The notes under the pieces: model-generated
What the model was told of the DNA's origin: nothing
Seen by the model: the letters and a program-made list of their open reading frames with translations, nothing else
The model's database searches: none
Shown: positions 44,919 through 54,526 of the stretch, one piece after another
Position numbering within the stretch: position 1 is the first letter of the stretch
Layout of the letters: every line of letters starts with the position of its first letter
Program-made: the position numbers and the translations under genes
Assembly: GCF_003116095.1 (NCBI RefSeq)
Contig: NZ_LGRA01000021.1
Coordinates: 490,226 to 554,225 of the forward strand
Length of the DNA: 64,000 nucleotides
Source: Azospirillum sp. TSO35-2
GTDB lineage: Bacteria; Pseudomonadota; Alphaproteobacteria; Azospirillales; Azospirillaceae
Direction of reading: 5' to 3'

Positions 44919-45331
44919 GATCACGGATTTTCACCCCGTGCTTAGGGGGGCTTGGCCGTCGTGGTAGGAAGGGGGTGCCCGTTCCTTGCCGCGGAAGGTC
45001 CCCCGATGTCCCGATGCCGGCGCTTTTCCAACAACTCCCGGCGCGACGCCGCCCTGCGGGTCCTGCCGCCCGTCATTGCCGCTTGGCCATCGCCGTCGCG
45101 GGTTGAACAGTGGAACAGGGCCGGGAAAATGTTCCATCCGGTTTCAAATGTTCCATTCGCCGACCTGACGGCACGTTCCCGCATGCGTCCCGGCGGCCGG
45201 TCCGGTGTGTGCGCATGCCCATCGCACCGGCAATCGCCCCGTGCTAAGGTGCCGCCGGGCGCGCTGCAGGTCGACCGTACAAGGGAGACCGGCAACGCGC
45301 CCGTTGTCGTGTATCAGTCTTTTCGGGCCTT
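44919..45331. promoter_or_regulatory. Upstream region of waaA with repeated TGTTCCAT boxes (413 bp)
   Basis: No gene is supported. AAATGTTCCAT occurs twice, at 45127-45137 and 45146-45156 (19 bases apart), and the complementary core GGAACA lies just upstream at 45112-45117. This cluster could be an operator or stacked binding sites controlling the waaA-lpxK-lpxL operon. Confidence 0.35.
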
Positions 45332-46633
45332 ATGCTGCAATCCCTCTACCATGGCCTGACGACCGTCGCCGGGCCGGCGGTGCGCCTGTATCTCGACCGC
45401 CGCCGCGCCGCCGGCAAGGAAGACCCCGCCCGTCAGGCGGAGCGGTTCGGCACGGCCTCGTGCCCGCGCCCCGACGGGCCGCTGGTGTGGATTCACGCCG
45501 CCAGCGTGGGCGAGGCGAACTCGGTCCTGGTGCTGGTCCGCCGACTGCTGGAGACGGCGCCCGAGCTGACCGTGCTGATGACCACCGGCACCGTCACCTC
45601 GGCGGAGCTGATGGGCAAGCGGCTGCCCGGCCGCGCCATCCACCAGTATGTGCCGGTCGACCTGCCGGGGGCGGTGGACCGTTTCCTCGACCATTGGCGG
45701 CCCGACGCGGTGCTGTGGACGGAATCGGAGATTTGGCCGAACCTGCTGGCCGGCATCCGCGCCCGCGGCATCCCGGCGGCGCTGGTCAACGCCCGGATGT
45801 CGGAGCGCTCCTTCGCGCGCTGGCGCAACGCGCCGGGCCTGATCGGCGGCCTGCTGTCGACCTTCCAGATCACCCTGGCCCAGACCGAGGGCGACGCGGA
45901 GCGGCTGCGCCGGCTGGGCGCCCCCGCCGTCGTCAGCGTCGGCAACCTGAAATTCTCCGCCGAGCCGCCGCCCGCCGCCGCTGAGGCGATGGAGCCGCTG
46001 CGCGCCGCGCTCGACGGCCGGCTGGTCTGGCTGCTCGCCAGCTCCCACCCCGGCGAGGACGAGATCGCGGCGGCGGTGCACATGGCGCTGGCCCCCACCT
46101 TGCCCGGCCTGCTGACCGTCGTCGCCCCGCGCCACGCCCACCGCGGCGAGGCCATCGCCGCGCTGATGCGGTCGCGCGGGCTGTCGGTGCTGCAACGCAC
46201 GCCGCCCGATCCCGCGGGCGGGCCGCTGCTGCCGAAGCCGGAGCATGCGGTCTACGTCGCCGACACCATGGGCGAGCTGGGGCTGTTCTACCGCGCCGCG
46301 CCGGTGGTGTGCATGGGCGGCTCCTTCATCCCGCATGGCGGCCAGAACCCGGTGGAGCCGGCGCAGCTCGGCTGCGCGGTGCTGTACGGCCCGCACATGT
46401 TCAATTTCGGCGAGATCACCCACAAGCTGGAGGCGGCGGGCGGCGCGCTGCCGGTGGCCGACGCCGCCGCCCTGACCCGCGAGACGCGTCGGCTGCTGAC
46501 CGACCCGCAGGCGCGCGAACGCATCGTCGCCGGCGCGGCGCGGGTGACGGCGGACAACCGCCGGATCGTCGACCGCGCGCTGGGCGCGCTGGCCCCGGTG
46601 CTGGGCGCCGCCGGCATCCGCCCCGCCGCCTGA
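45332..46633 (+). CDS. waaA: 3-deoxy-D-manno-octulosonic acid transferase (Kdo transferase)
   Basis: A 433-residue inner-membrane-associated glycosyltransferase that adds Kdo to lipid IVA, linking lipid A to the core. Motifs: VWIHAASVGEANS near residue 52, ESEIWPNLL, QTEGDAERLRRLGA, ASSHPGEDE and GGSFIPHGGQNPVEPAQLG, the GT30 donor site. An N-terminal hydrophobic stretch may anchor it. It heads a compact lipid A gene group with lpxK and an acyltransferase. Confidence 0.96.
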   Translation: MLQSLYHGLTTVAGPAVRLYLDRRRAAGKEDPARQAERFGTASCPRPDGPLVWIHAASVGEANSVLVLVRRLLETAPELTVLMTTGTVTSAELMGKRLPGRAIHQYVPVDLPGAVDRFLDHWRPDAVLWTESEIWPNLLAGIRARGIPAALVNARMSERSFARWRNAPGLIGGLLSTFQITLAQTEGDAERLRRLGAPAVVSVGNLKFSAEPPPAAAEAMEPLRAALDGRLVWLLASSHPGEDEIAAAVHMALAPTLPGLLTVVAPRHAHRGEAIAALMRSRGLSVLQRTPPDPAGGPLLPKPEHAVYVADTMGELGLFYRAAPVVCMGGSFIPHGGQNPVEPAQLGCAVLYGPHMFNFGEITHKLEAAGGALPVADAAALTRETRRLLTDPQARERIVAGAARVTADNRRIVDRALGALAPVLGAAGIRPAA

Positions 46634-46643
46634 GGGGGCGCCG

Positions 46644-47642
46644 GTGAAGACCCCCGCCTTCTGGTACCAACCGCCCGGTCTGGCGTCGGCGCTGCTGGCG
46701 CCGCTGGGCGCGCTCTATGGGCTGGCCGGGCGCAGGCGGCTGGCCGGGACGGCGCCCGGCCGGGTCGGGGCGCCGGTGGTCTGTGTCGGCAATCTGGTGG
46801 CGGGCGGCGCCGGCAAGACGCCGGTCGGGCTGGCGCTGATCGCGGCGTTGCGGGGCCGCGGCGTGGCGGTTCACGCGCTGACCCGTGGCCATGGCGGGCG
46901 CGAGGCCGGGCCGTTGCGCGTCGATTCGCAGCGTCACACCGCCGCCGATGTCGGCGACGAGGCGCTGCTGCTGGCCGCCGCCGCGCCCTGCTGGGTGGCG
47001 CGCGACCGGCTGGCCGGCGCCCGGCGGGCGGTGGAGGCCGGGGCCGGCGTCATCGTGATGGACGACGGCTTCCAGAACCCGGCGCTGCACAAGGACCTGT
47101 CGCTGGTCGTCGCCGACGGCGCGGTCGGCTTCGGCAATGGCCGGCTGGTCCCGGCGGGGCCGCTGCGCGAGCGGGTGGCCGACGGGCTGGCCCGCGCCGA
47201 CGCGCTGGTCGTCCTGGGCGAGGACCGCTGCGGGCTGGCGGCGCAGGCCGGTGGGCGGCCGCTGCTGCGCGCCCGGCTGGAGCCCGACCCGCAGGCCGCC
47301 GCCGCGCTGGCCGGCCGCGACGTCCTGGCCTTCGCCGGCATCGGCCGGCCGGAGAAGTTCTTCGCGACGCTGGAGTCGCTCGGCGCCCGGCTCGTCGAAC
47401 GGGTGCCCTTCGCCGACCATCACCCTTACCGCCCGGCCGAGATCGCCGCCTTGATCGACCGCGCCGCCGCGCGCGGCGCCGTGCCGGTCACCACCGCGAA
47501 GGACGCCGTGCGCCTGGCGCCGGCGCTGCGGGCGCGGGTGGCCATGCTGCCGGTGGCGGTGCGTTGGGAGGAGGAGGGCGCCGTCGAGGCGCTGCTGGAC
47601 CGTTTGTGCCTGAAAGGAAGCCATCATGGCGAAGCCGCGTAG
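46644..47642 (+). CDS. lpxK: Tetraacyldisaccharide 4'-kinase
   Basis: A 332-residue inner-membrane kinase that phosphorylates the 4' position of the lipid A precursor to give lipid IVA. An N-terminal membrane-associated helix precedes the P-loop VGNLVAGGAGKTPV, and MDDGFQNPALHKDL holds the Walker-B-like DDGFQ motif. GTG 46644 lies behind GAGGGGG, 11 bases after waaA; its end overlaps the acyltransferase gene by 17 bases. Confidence 0.96.
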   Translation: MKTPAFWYQPPGLASALLAPLGALYGLAGRRRLAGTAPGRVGAPVVCVGNLVAGGAGKTPVGLALIAALRGRGVAVHALTRGHGGREAGPLRVDSQRHTAADVGDEALLLAAAAPCWVARDRLAGARRAVEAGAGVIVMDDGFQNPALHKDLSLVVADGAVGFGNGRLVPAGPLRERVADGLARADALVVLGEDRCGLAAQAGGRPLLRARLEPDPQAAAALAGRDVLAFAGIGRPEKFFATLESLGARLVERVPFADHHPYRPAEIAALIDRAAARGAVPVTTAKDAVRLAPALRARVAMLPVAVRWEEEGAVEALLDRLCLKGSHHGEAA

Positions 47643-48522
47643 CCCGTTGCGGAAATGGCTGACGCGCCGCATCGGCTACCCGGTGGAAGCGCTGCTGGTC
47701 CATGGCGTGAACGCGGTGTTCCGGGCGCTGCCGCTCGACCGCGCGTCGGCGCTCGGCGGCTGGATCGGGCGGACGGTGGGGCCGTGGCTGTCCGGCACCC
47801 GCCGCGCCCGGCGCAACCTGACCCGCGCCTTCCCGGAGAAATCCAAGGCGGAGATCGACAGCATCCTGCGCGGCATGTGGGACAATCTCGGCCGCACCAT
47901 CGCCGAATACCCGCATCTGGAGCAGATCGGCCACGAGCGGGTGGAACTGGTCGGGCGCGAGCATGTCGACGCGATGCGCGAGGATGGCCGGGCCGGCATC
48001 CTGGTGTCGGGCCACCTTGCCAACTGGGAGGTGGAGACGGTCACCGCCCGCATCTGCGGGCTGGAACTGGCGCTGGTCTACCGCGCTCCCAACAACCCGA
48101 TCGTCGGCGCGCTGCTGATGAAGCTGCGCGGCGCCGCCAGCCAGACCCAGATCCCGAAGGGGCCGGACGGCGCGCGCATCCTGCTGCGCCACCTGTCGAA
48201 AGGCGGCCATGTCGGCATGCTGATCGACCAGAAGATGAACGACGGCATCCCCATCCCCTTCTTCGGCCGCGACGCGATGACCGCCCCGGCGGCGGCGTCG
48301 CTGGGGATGAAGTTCGGACTGCCGCTGTGCGCCGCGCGGACCGAACGGCTGGAGGGCGCCCATTTCCGCGTCACCGTCCTGCCGCCGGAGGAATACCCGA
48401 CCAGCGGCGACCGCAACGCCGACACCCGGATTCTGATGGAACGGCTGACCCGGCTGTTGGAGGATTGGATCCGCGACAAGCCGGCGCAATGGCTGTGGCT
48501 GCACCGCCGCTGGCCGGATTGA
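47626..48522 (+). CDS. Lipid A late acyltransferase (LpxL/HtrB family)
   Basis: A 298-residue inner-membrane protein. The catalytic HX4E motif is SGHLANWEVE, and RAPNNPIV, GHVGMLIDQKMNDGIPIPFFGR and PAQWLWLHRRWP are typical of LpxL/LpxM. It adds a secondary acyl chain to Kdo2-lipid IVA. AAAGGAAG precedes ATG 47626, inside the lpxK coding region, so the two are tightly coupled. Which acyl position and chain length it serves cannot be told. Confidence 0.93.
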   Translation: MAKPRSPLRKWLTRRIGYPVEALLVHGVNAVFRALPLDRASALGGWIGRTVGPWLSGTRRARRNLTRAFPEKSKAEIDSILRGMWDNLGRTIAEYPHLEQIGHERVELVGREHVDAMREDGRAGILVSGHLANWEVETVTARICGLELALVYRAPNNPIVGALLMKLRGAASQTQIPKGPDGARILLRHLSKGGHVGMLIDQKMNDGIPIPFFGRDAMTAPAAASLGMKFGLPLCAARTERLEGAHFRVTVLPPEEYPTSGDRNADTRILMERLTRLLEDWIRDKPAQWLWLHRRWPD

Positions 48523-48574
48523 ACGTCGGTTCCACCACCTTCCCGTCCACGGTCCTTTCGAAAGCACCCCGACC

Positions 48575-49246
48575 ATGACCCTGCCGCTCGACCCCCATCT
48601 GCTTCAGCTCTATCTGGTGGCTGTCGGTGTCCTGGTGCTGGCGCCGGGGCCGGACTCGCTGCTGGTGCTGACCCGCAGCATCGCCGACGGGCGGCAGGCC
48701 GGGGTGGTGGCGACGCTGGGCATCACCGTCGGCAACCTGATCCATTCGCTGCTGGCCGCCGCTGGCATCTCCGCCCTGATCGCCGCGTCGGCCGCGCTGT
48801 TCGATGTGCTGCGCTACGCCGGTGGCGCCTACCTCGCCTGGATCGGCCTGCGGTCGCTGTGGAGCGTCTGGACCAGCCGCGGCGGGGCGGGGGAGGGCGA
48901 CGCGCTGGCCGCGGCGGCGTCCGCGTCGGCCCGGCCGGCCCGCGTGTTCATGCAGGCGCTGCTGACCAACCTGCTGAACCCGAAGGTCATCCTGTTCCAG
49001 CTGGCCTTCGTGCCGCAATTCATCGCCCCGGCGCTGGGGCATGTCGCATTCCAGACCTTCATCCTCGGCAGCATCATCTCGGTGGTCGGCGCCGCCTATC
49101 TGGCCGGGGTGGCGGCGCTCAGCGCCGGTGCGGCGCGGCGGGTGCTGGCCAGCCCGCGGGTGCGGACGGTGCTGGACGGCGTGGCCGGGGTGCTGTTCCT
49201 GGGCTTCGCCCTGCGGCTGCTGCTGACCGACCGCAAGTTCGCCTGA
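48575..49246 (+). CDS. LysE/RhtB-family amino-acid exporter
   Basis: A 223-residue protein with about six helices. VLVLAPGPDSLLVLTRSIADG is the exact RhtB-type N-terminal signature and ALLTNLLNPKVILFQLAFVPQFI the second. It follows the lipid A operon by 52 bases but is functionally unrelated. It is a paralogue of the exporter at 44298, with closer resemblance to the RhtB core. Confidence 0.94.
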   Translation: MTLPLDPHLLQLYLVAVGVLVLAPGPDSLLVLTRSIADGRQAGVVATLGITVGNLIHSLLAAAGISALIAASAALFDVLRYAGGAYLAWIGLRSLWSVWTSRGGAGEGDALAAAASASARPARVFMQALLTNLLNPKVILFQLAFVPQFIAPALGHVAFQTFILGSIISVVGAAYLAGVAALSAGAARRVLASPRVRTVLDGVAGVLFLGFALRLLLTDRKFA

Positions 49247-49275
49247 GGGAGGGGGCGACCGCCCTCACCCGGCCG

Positions 49276-50121
49276 TCACCACAGATCGTCTTCGTCGTCC
49301 GCGCCGCTGTCGACGTCGAAGACCGCGGCGTGGCGGACCACCGGGTGCCGCTCCTTCCACTCGTCGAAGTCGGACACCAGCGCCGGGCGGATGCCGAGCG
49401 CCAGCACCGGGCAGCCGCCGCCGCGGCCGGCGTCCAGCCGGTACAGCAGCTTCTTCATCCAGGTGGTGCTGGCGCCGTACTTGTTCTGGAAGTTCTTGCC
49501 GTCGACCCGCCGCGCCACCTCGGTGAACAGCGGCACCAGCTCGGCGCTGCGGGTCAGCAGGACGCCGGCGTTGATGATGCCGCATTCGTAGAAGGTGCGG
49601 GCGGCGTAGAGGTCGCGGTCGAACGTCTGGTCCTTGCTGTTCCATTCCAGGTCGAAGGACACCCGCCCCTTCACGAAGTCGATCTTGTGGCCGTCGATGA
49701 AGCCCTTGACCTGATACAGCTCTTCGCGCTGGCGCTGCTCGGTGACGGTCTGGCCGCGGTTCTTGCCGGCGACGCGGCGCTTCTCCTCGTGCGTCACGAT
49801 CATCTTGGTGATGAACAGGTCGCCGCGGATGCGCGTCTCGTTCCAGCCCAGCGGGTTCAGCATCCGCTCCATCGTCTTGGCGATCTGCGACTTGTTGCCG
49901 CCCGACGCCACGATGTCCTCGGTGCGGATGCGGAACTCCATCAGCCGCTCGGTGATCTCGCGGAATTCCGGCGCGCAGGCGTAGGCCAGGATGCGCGCGG
50001 CGTTGCGGTAGCTGTGGACCTCGTACAGGTCGAGGAAGCCGGGCGGGAACAGGTCGCCCAGGTCGGAATCCCGGGCTTCGATCAACGGGGCTTTGTCGTG
50101 GATGCAGGCGAGCAGGTTCAT
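49276..50121 (-). CDS. BglII/BstYI-family type II restriction endonuclease-like protein
   Basis: A 281-residue protein. The core HKIDFVKGRVSFDLEWNSKD, followed by FDRDLYAARTFYECGIINAGVLLTRS, matches the BglII/BstYI restriction endonuclease family: the aspartate in KIDF and the glutamate in DLEWN are the expected metal ligands. The N-terminal half is helical and specific to this subgroup. No DNA methyltransferase gene lies within several kilobases on either side, so it is not part of a normal restriction-modification pair here. High GC and codon use match the chromosome, indicating long residence. ATG 50121 lacks a strong ribosome binding site. Confidence 0.8.
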   Translation of the reverse strand: MNLLACIHDKAPLIEARDSDLGDLFPPGFLDLYEVHSYRNAARILAYACAPEFREITERLMEFRIRTEDIVASGGNKSQIAKTMERMLNPLGWNETRIRGDLFITKMIVTHEEKRRVAGKNRGQTVTEQRQREELYQVKGFIDGHKIDFVKGRVSFDLEWNSKDQTFDRDLYAARTFYECGIINAGVLLTRSAELVPLFTEVARRVDGKNFQNKYGASTTWMKKLLYRLDAGRGGGCPVLALGIRPALVSDFDEWKERHPVVRHAAVFDVDSGADDEDDLW

Positions 50122-50340
50122 GGCAGAAGGCGGCCGCGCGATGGGGAAAGACGGAGAAACCGGGCCACCATGGCGGTTGCGCACCGGCAAATCCACCCTT
50201 TCCACGCGCTCCGGCCGATCCGGCCGGCGGGCGCGAACTGGCAGGGCGGGGAAATCCTGTGGTAAGGTCGCCGCGCGCCGGGGTGGTATAAGCGCGGGTT
50301 CCACACGGGAATCCGGGCCGGGAACGTGCCGAGGGACGTG

Positions 50341-53300
50341 ATGAGCGACGAATTCCTGTTCGCCGAGGAGGAGCCTGCGGTCGAACCGGCGGCGGAGGCC
50401 CCGGAGCCGGTCGAGCCCTGGCTGATCCTGATCGTCGACGACGACCCGGCCATCCACGCCACCACCAAGATGGTGCTGCGCGGCTTCGCCTTCGAGGGAC
50501 GGCCGGCGCAGTTCCTGTCGGCCGGCACCGCGGCGGAGGCGCGCGGGGTGCTGCGCGACAACCCGGCGATCGCGGTCATCCTGCTCGACGTCGTGATGGA
50601 ATCCGACGACGCCGGCCTGCGTCTGGTCCGCTACATCCGCAGCGAGCTGAACAACCGCCGCGTCCGCATCATCCTGCGCACCGGCCAGCCGGGGCAGGCG
50701 CCGGAACGCGACGTCATCCTCAGCTACGACATCAACGACTACAAGTCGAAGACCGAGCTGACGGCGCAGAAGCTGTTCACCTCGGTGGTCGCCGCGTTGC
50801 GCGGCTACCAGGACATCACCGCGATCGAGGACCACCGCGAGGGGCTGGAGCGCATCCTCGACGCGTCCTCCACCCTGCTGGGCAAGCGGACGATGGCGGA
50901 GTTCGTGCGCCACGCCGTGGCGCAGATCGTCGGCGTCTGCCCGCCGGGCGACGGGGTGGCGCTGGTCAGCCGGCTGTCCGACGGGCAGACGCCGGTGGAG
51001 CCGCTGGTGCTGGGCGGCGCCGGGCGGCACGCCGGGGCCGAGGGGACGCCGCTGTTCCTGGCGCTGCCGCCCGACGCGGTGCAGGCGGTGACGTCGGCGC
51101 TGGCCGACGGCCGCAGCCGGTTCGAGCGCGGGCACAGCGTGCTGGTCTTCCGCTCCGCCACCCGGCGCAACGACACGGCGGTCTATCTCGGCCACCCGCG
51201 CGCCCTGACCGCCGATGAACGGCGGCTGCTGGAGGTGTTCTGCGCCAAGGTCGCCATCGGCTTCGACAACGTCCACCTCTACGAGGAACTGACCGAGCTG
51301 AACCGCAGCCTGGAAGGGCAGGTGGCCGACCGCACCCGCGACCTGGTGGCGGCGCGCGAGGCGGCGGAGGCGGCGCGGGTCGAGGCGGAGGCGGCCAACC
51401 AGGCGAAGTCGCTGTTCCTCGCCACCATGAGCCACGAGATCCGTACGCCGATGAACGGCGTCCAGGGCATGCTGGAGCTGCTGGAACACACCAGCCTGAC
51501 CGCCGACCAGCGCGAGCTGGTGACCGTGGTGCGGGATTCGGCCGGCGCCCTGCTGACCATCATCAACGACATCCTCGACTTCTCGAAGATCGAGGCCGGG
51601 CGGCTCGACCTGGAGCACACGGCGGTCTCGCTGCCCGCGGTGGTGGAGGGGGTGGCCGACACGCTGGCCCCCGGCGCCCGGGCCAAGGGGCTGGCGCTGG
51701 TCACCTACATCGACCCCGACCTGCCGGCGGTGGTGATGGGCGACCCGGTGCGCATCCGTCAGGTTCTGTTCAACATCGCCGGCAACGCGGTGAAGTTCAC
51801 CCAGGCCGGGTCGGTGACGGTCCGGGTGGAGCTGGCGCGGTTCGACGGCGACCGCGTCACCATCCGGGTGGCGGTGACCGACACCGGCATCGGCATCTCG
51901 GCCGAGAACCAGGGCCGCCTGTTCCGCCCCTTCACCCAGGCGGAGGCGTCGACCACCCGGAGGTTCGGCGGCACCGGGCTGGGGCTGTCGATCAGCCGGC
52001 GCCTGGCCGAGCTGATGGGCGGCGAGATCGGCGTGACCAGCGAGCCGAACGTCGGCTCCACCTTCTGGTTCACCTTCGCCGCCGATCTGGTGGCGGGGCA
52101 GGAGGGGGCGGCCGATGGCACGGACGCCGTCGGTGATCCCGGCACCGCCCCCGCCGGCGGCCGGGCGCCGCTGCAGGGCGTGACCGTGCTGCTGCTGGCC
52201 GCCGACACGCAGGAGCGCGGCTTCCTCGCCCGCTACCTGAACAGCGACGGCGCCCTGGTGGTGGAGGCGCCGGACGCCGCCGCCGCCCTCCGCGCCCTGC
52301 TGCCGACCGCCGTCTGCGACGTGCTGGTCGCGACCGCCGGCACCGACACTGCGGCGCTCGACCACGACCCGCGGGGCCGGGTGCGCGGACGGGTGCTGAT
52401 CGGCGACGGTCATCTGCATGGCAAGGCGCTGGCCGGGACGGTGGTGCTGGGCCGCCCGCTCCGGCGCGCCGGTCTGGTCCGCGCCGTGCTGGCCGCCGCC
52501 GGACGCATGGCGGGGGAGGGGGACGGCGCCGAGCCGTCGCCGCGTCCGGAACCCGCCACCCCCGCCGCCGAGCGGTCGCCGCTGCCCTCGGTGGAGGAGG
52601 CGCGGGCGCTGGGCCGGCTGATCCTGGTGGCGGAGGACCACCCGACCAACCGGCAGGTCATCCAGCGCCAACTGGCGTTGCTGGGCCACGCGATGGAGGC
52701 GGCGGAGGACGGCGTCCAGGCGCTGGCGCTGTGGCGGACCGGCGGCTACGGCCTGCTGCTGACCGACTGCCAGATGCCGGAGATGGACGGCATGGAACTG
52801 GCCCGCGCCATCCGCGCCGAGGAGGGGGCCAGGGCAGCGGCTGGGACGGAACGCCTGCCGATCGTCGCCATCACGGCCAACGCGACGGAGAGTGAGACGC
52901 AGCGATGCCTGGCGTCCGGGATGGACGGCACGCTGGCCAAGCCGGTCAGCCTCGCCGACCTGCGCCGGGTCCTCGATCGTTTCCTGCCGACGGCGGGGGG
53001 TGGCGTCGACGTCGCCAGCCTGCCGCCGGACCTGGATGGGGCCGGTGGCGGTGCGGCTGGCGACGCACCGCCGGCCATGGAGCTGCCGCCGCTCGACCTC
53101 GACGCGCTGGCGGCGCTGTTCGATGGCGACACCGAGTTCGTCCACCACCTGCTGGGCGAGTTCGTCACCTCCAACCGGGCGTCGCACCGCTGGCTGACCG
53201 AGGCGCTGGCCGGGGAGAGCTGGGACGAGGTGCGGCAGGCCGCGCACAAGCTGGCGGGGTCGTCGCGCACCGTTGGCGCCCGCGATCTGGCGGCGGCGGC

Positions 53301-53412
53301 CGACGCGGTGGAACTGGCGGTGCTCGACCGTCGGCTGGACGGCATCACGGCCATGGTGGCCCGCATCGGCGTCGCGCTGGACCGCGTCATCGCCCACATC
53401 GAGGCGGCGTGA
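50341..53412 (+). CDS. Hybrid sensor histidine kinase with DUF3369, receiver and Hpt domains
   Basis: A 1023-residue soluble signalling protein. Domains in order: N-terminal receiver (about 30-150, acceptor D83 in VILLDVVME), DUF3369 (about 165-320), coiled coil, HisKA with [10 protein letters not shown] (H365), HATPase (about 470-590, with NAVKFT and GTGLGLSI), a receiver-like segment about 615-715 that lacks the acceptor aspartate, an intact receiver (about 755-880, D809 in [12 protein letters not shown]) and a C-terminal Hpt with [10 protein letters not shown] (H969). GAGGG precedes ATG 50341. It lies just upstream of the fixABCX promoter, but there is no evidence that it controls it. Confidence 0.92.
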   Translation: MSDEFLFAEEEPAVEPAAEAPEPVEPWLILIVDDDPAIHATTKMVLRGFAFEGRPAQFLSAGTAAEARGVLRDNPAIAVILLDVVMESDDAGLRLVRYIRSELNNRRVRIILRTGQPGQAPERDVILSYDINDYKSKTELTAQKLFTSVVAALRGYQDITAIEDHREGLERILDASSTLLGKRTMAEFVRHAVAQIVGVCPPGDGVALVSRLSDGQTPVEPLVLGGAGRHAGAEGTPLFLALPPDAVQAVTSALADGRSRFERGHSVLVFRSATRRNDTAVYLGHPRALTADERRLLEVFCAKVAIGFDNVHLYEELTELNRSLEGQVADRTRDLVAAREAAEAARVEAEAANQAKSLFLATMSHEIRTPMNGVQGMLELLEHTSLTADQRELVTVVRDSAGALLTIINDILDFSKIEAGRLDLEHTAVSLPAVVEGVADTLAPGARAKGLALVTYIDPDLPAVVMGDPVRIRQVLFNIAGNAVKFTQAGSVTVRVELARFDGDRVTIRVAVTDTGIGISAENQGRLFRPFTQAEASTTRRFGGTGLGLSISRRLAELMGGEIGVTSEPNVGSTFWFTFAADLVAGQEGAADGTDAVGDPGTAPAGGRAPLQGVTVLLLAADTQERGFLARYLNSDGALVVEAPDAAAALRALLPTAVCDVLVATAGTDTAALDHDPRGRVRGRVLIGDGHLHGKALAGTVVLGRPLRRAGLVRAVLAAAGRMAGEGDGAEPSPRPEPATPAAERSPLPSVEEARALGRLILVAEDHPTNRQVIQRQLALLGHAMEAAEDGVQALALWRTGGYGLLLTDCQMPEMDGMELARAIRAEEGARAAAGTERLPIVAITANATESETQRCLASGMDGTLAKPVSLADLRRVLDRFLPTAGGGVDVASLPPDLDGAGGGAAGDAPPAMELPPLDLDALAALFDGDTEFVHHLLGEFVTSNRASHRWLTEALAGESWDEVRQAAHKLAGSSRTVGARDLAAAADAVELAVLDRRLDGITAMVARIGVALDRVIAHIEAA

Positions 53413-53469
53413 ACCGCGCCCGCCGGGCGGGGCCGCCCCGGCTGTAACGAACCCGACACCCACCGGCTT

Positions 53470-53485
53470 TGTCGCCTTTGCGACA
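53470..53485 (+). promoter_or_regulatory. NifA upstream activator site for fixABCX
   Basis: TGTCGCCTTTGCGACA is a perfect TGT-N10-ACA site. It lies about 70 bases upstream of the sigma-54 promoter, the normal placement for NifA enhancers. Confidence 0.88.
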
Positions 53486-53554
53486 TCGTTGCGGTGCGTC
53501 CGTTCCGTTGAAAGATCCGAACGAATCCAGTGCGTTGGCCGGCTCCCGGCCGAC

Positions 53555-53570
53555 TGGCATGGCGCTTGCT
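53555..53570 (+). promoter_or_regulatory. Sigma-54 (RpoN) promoter of fixABCX
   Basis: TGGCATGGCGCTTGCT has the -24 GG and -12 GC dinucleotides with ten bases between and matches TGGCAC-N5-TTGC at all but one position. It lies 80 bases before fixA. Confidence 0.9.
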
Positions 53571-53649
53571 GTTGAAGGGATGTCGCCGGCTCGACGCCGG
53601 CCCCCCACCCACACGCGCGCCACAGACCAGCGTCGGCAAGGAGAACGGG

Positions 53650-54501
53650 ATGCACATCGTCGTCTGTATCAAGCAGGTGCCCGACAGCGCCCAGATCCGC
53701 ATCCATCCCGTGACCAACACGATCATGCGGCAGGGCGTCCCCGCCATCATCAACCCGTTCGACCTGTTCTCGCTGGAAGAGGCGCTGCGGCTGAAGGACA
53801 AGGTGGGCGCCCGCGTCACCGTGCTGACCATGGGGCCGCCGATGGCGGAAACCTCGCTGCGCAAGGCGCTGTCGCTGGGGGCTGACGACGCCGTTCTGCT
53901 GACCGACCGCAAGTTCGCCGGTTCCGACACGCTGGCGACCTCCTACGCGCTGACCTCGGCCATCCAGAAGCTGGCGGAGGAGGAACCGGTCGACATCGTC
54001 TTCTGCGGCAAGCAGACGGTGGACGGCGACACCGCCCAGGTCGGCCCGGGCATTGCCACCCGCCTCGGCTTCGAACAGCTCACCTACATCACCAGGATCG
54101 AGGACCTGAACATCGCCTCGAAGGAGATTGTGGTGCAGCGCCGCTCCGAAGGCGGCGTGCAGGTGCTGAAGACCAGGCTGCCCTGCATGATCACCATGCT
54201 GGAAGGCACCAACACCATCCGCTTCGGCAAGATGGACGATCTGTTCCGCGCCGCCCGCTACGACCTGAAGACCTGGAGCCGCGACTTCACCGGCGCCGAA
54301 GAGACCCGCGTCGGGCTGAAGGGCTCGCCGACCGTGGTGTCGAAGGTCTTCGTGCCGAAGCCGCGCGCCGAGAAGGCCAAGATGATCGTCGCCGACGCCG
54401 ACACCCCCGATGCGCAGGCCGCCGCCGCCATCGACGCCATCTTCGGCGCCCAGCCGAAGCTGGCCGACGATTTGCTCGCCCGCGCCGCGGCCGGGCTTTG
54501 A
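53650..54501 (+). CDS. fixA: Electron-transfer flavoprotein beta-type subunit FixA
   Basis: A 283-residue protein, first subunit of the FixABCX complex, which uses electron bifurcation to reduce ferredoxin or flavodoxin for nitrogenase. It begins [13 protein letters not shown] and contains [17 protein letters not shown], the ETF-beta signature [16 protein letters not shown] and [17 protein letters not shown]. Located in the cytosol at the membrane-bound complex. AAGGAG precedes ATG 53650. Expression is expected only under nitrogen-fixing, low-oxygen conditions through NifA and RpoN. Confidence 0.97.
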   Translation: MHIVVCIKQVPDSAQIRIHPVTNTIMRQGVPAIINPFDLFSLEEALRLKDKVGARVTVLTMGPPMAETSLRKALSLGADDAVLLTDRKFAGSDTLATSYALTSAIQKLAEEEPVDIVFCGKQTVDGDTAQVGPGIATRLGFEQLTYITRIEDLNIASKEIVVQRRSEGGVQVLKTRLPCMITMLEGTNTIRFGKMDDLFRAARYDLKTWSRDFTGAEETRVGLKGSPTVVSKVFVPKPRAEKAKMIVADADTPDAQAAAAIDAIFGAQPKLADDLLARAAAGL

Positions 54502-54526
54502 CGATCCACCCGCGGGAGACCCGACG

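Noticed and set aside
44952..45359. Rightward 135-codon frame upstream of waaA
   Set aside because: Composition is not protein-like, the start lacks a ribosome binding site and it runs into the waaA coding region in another frame.
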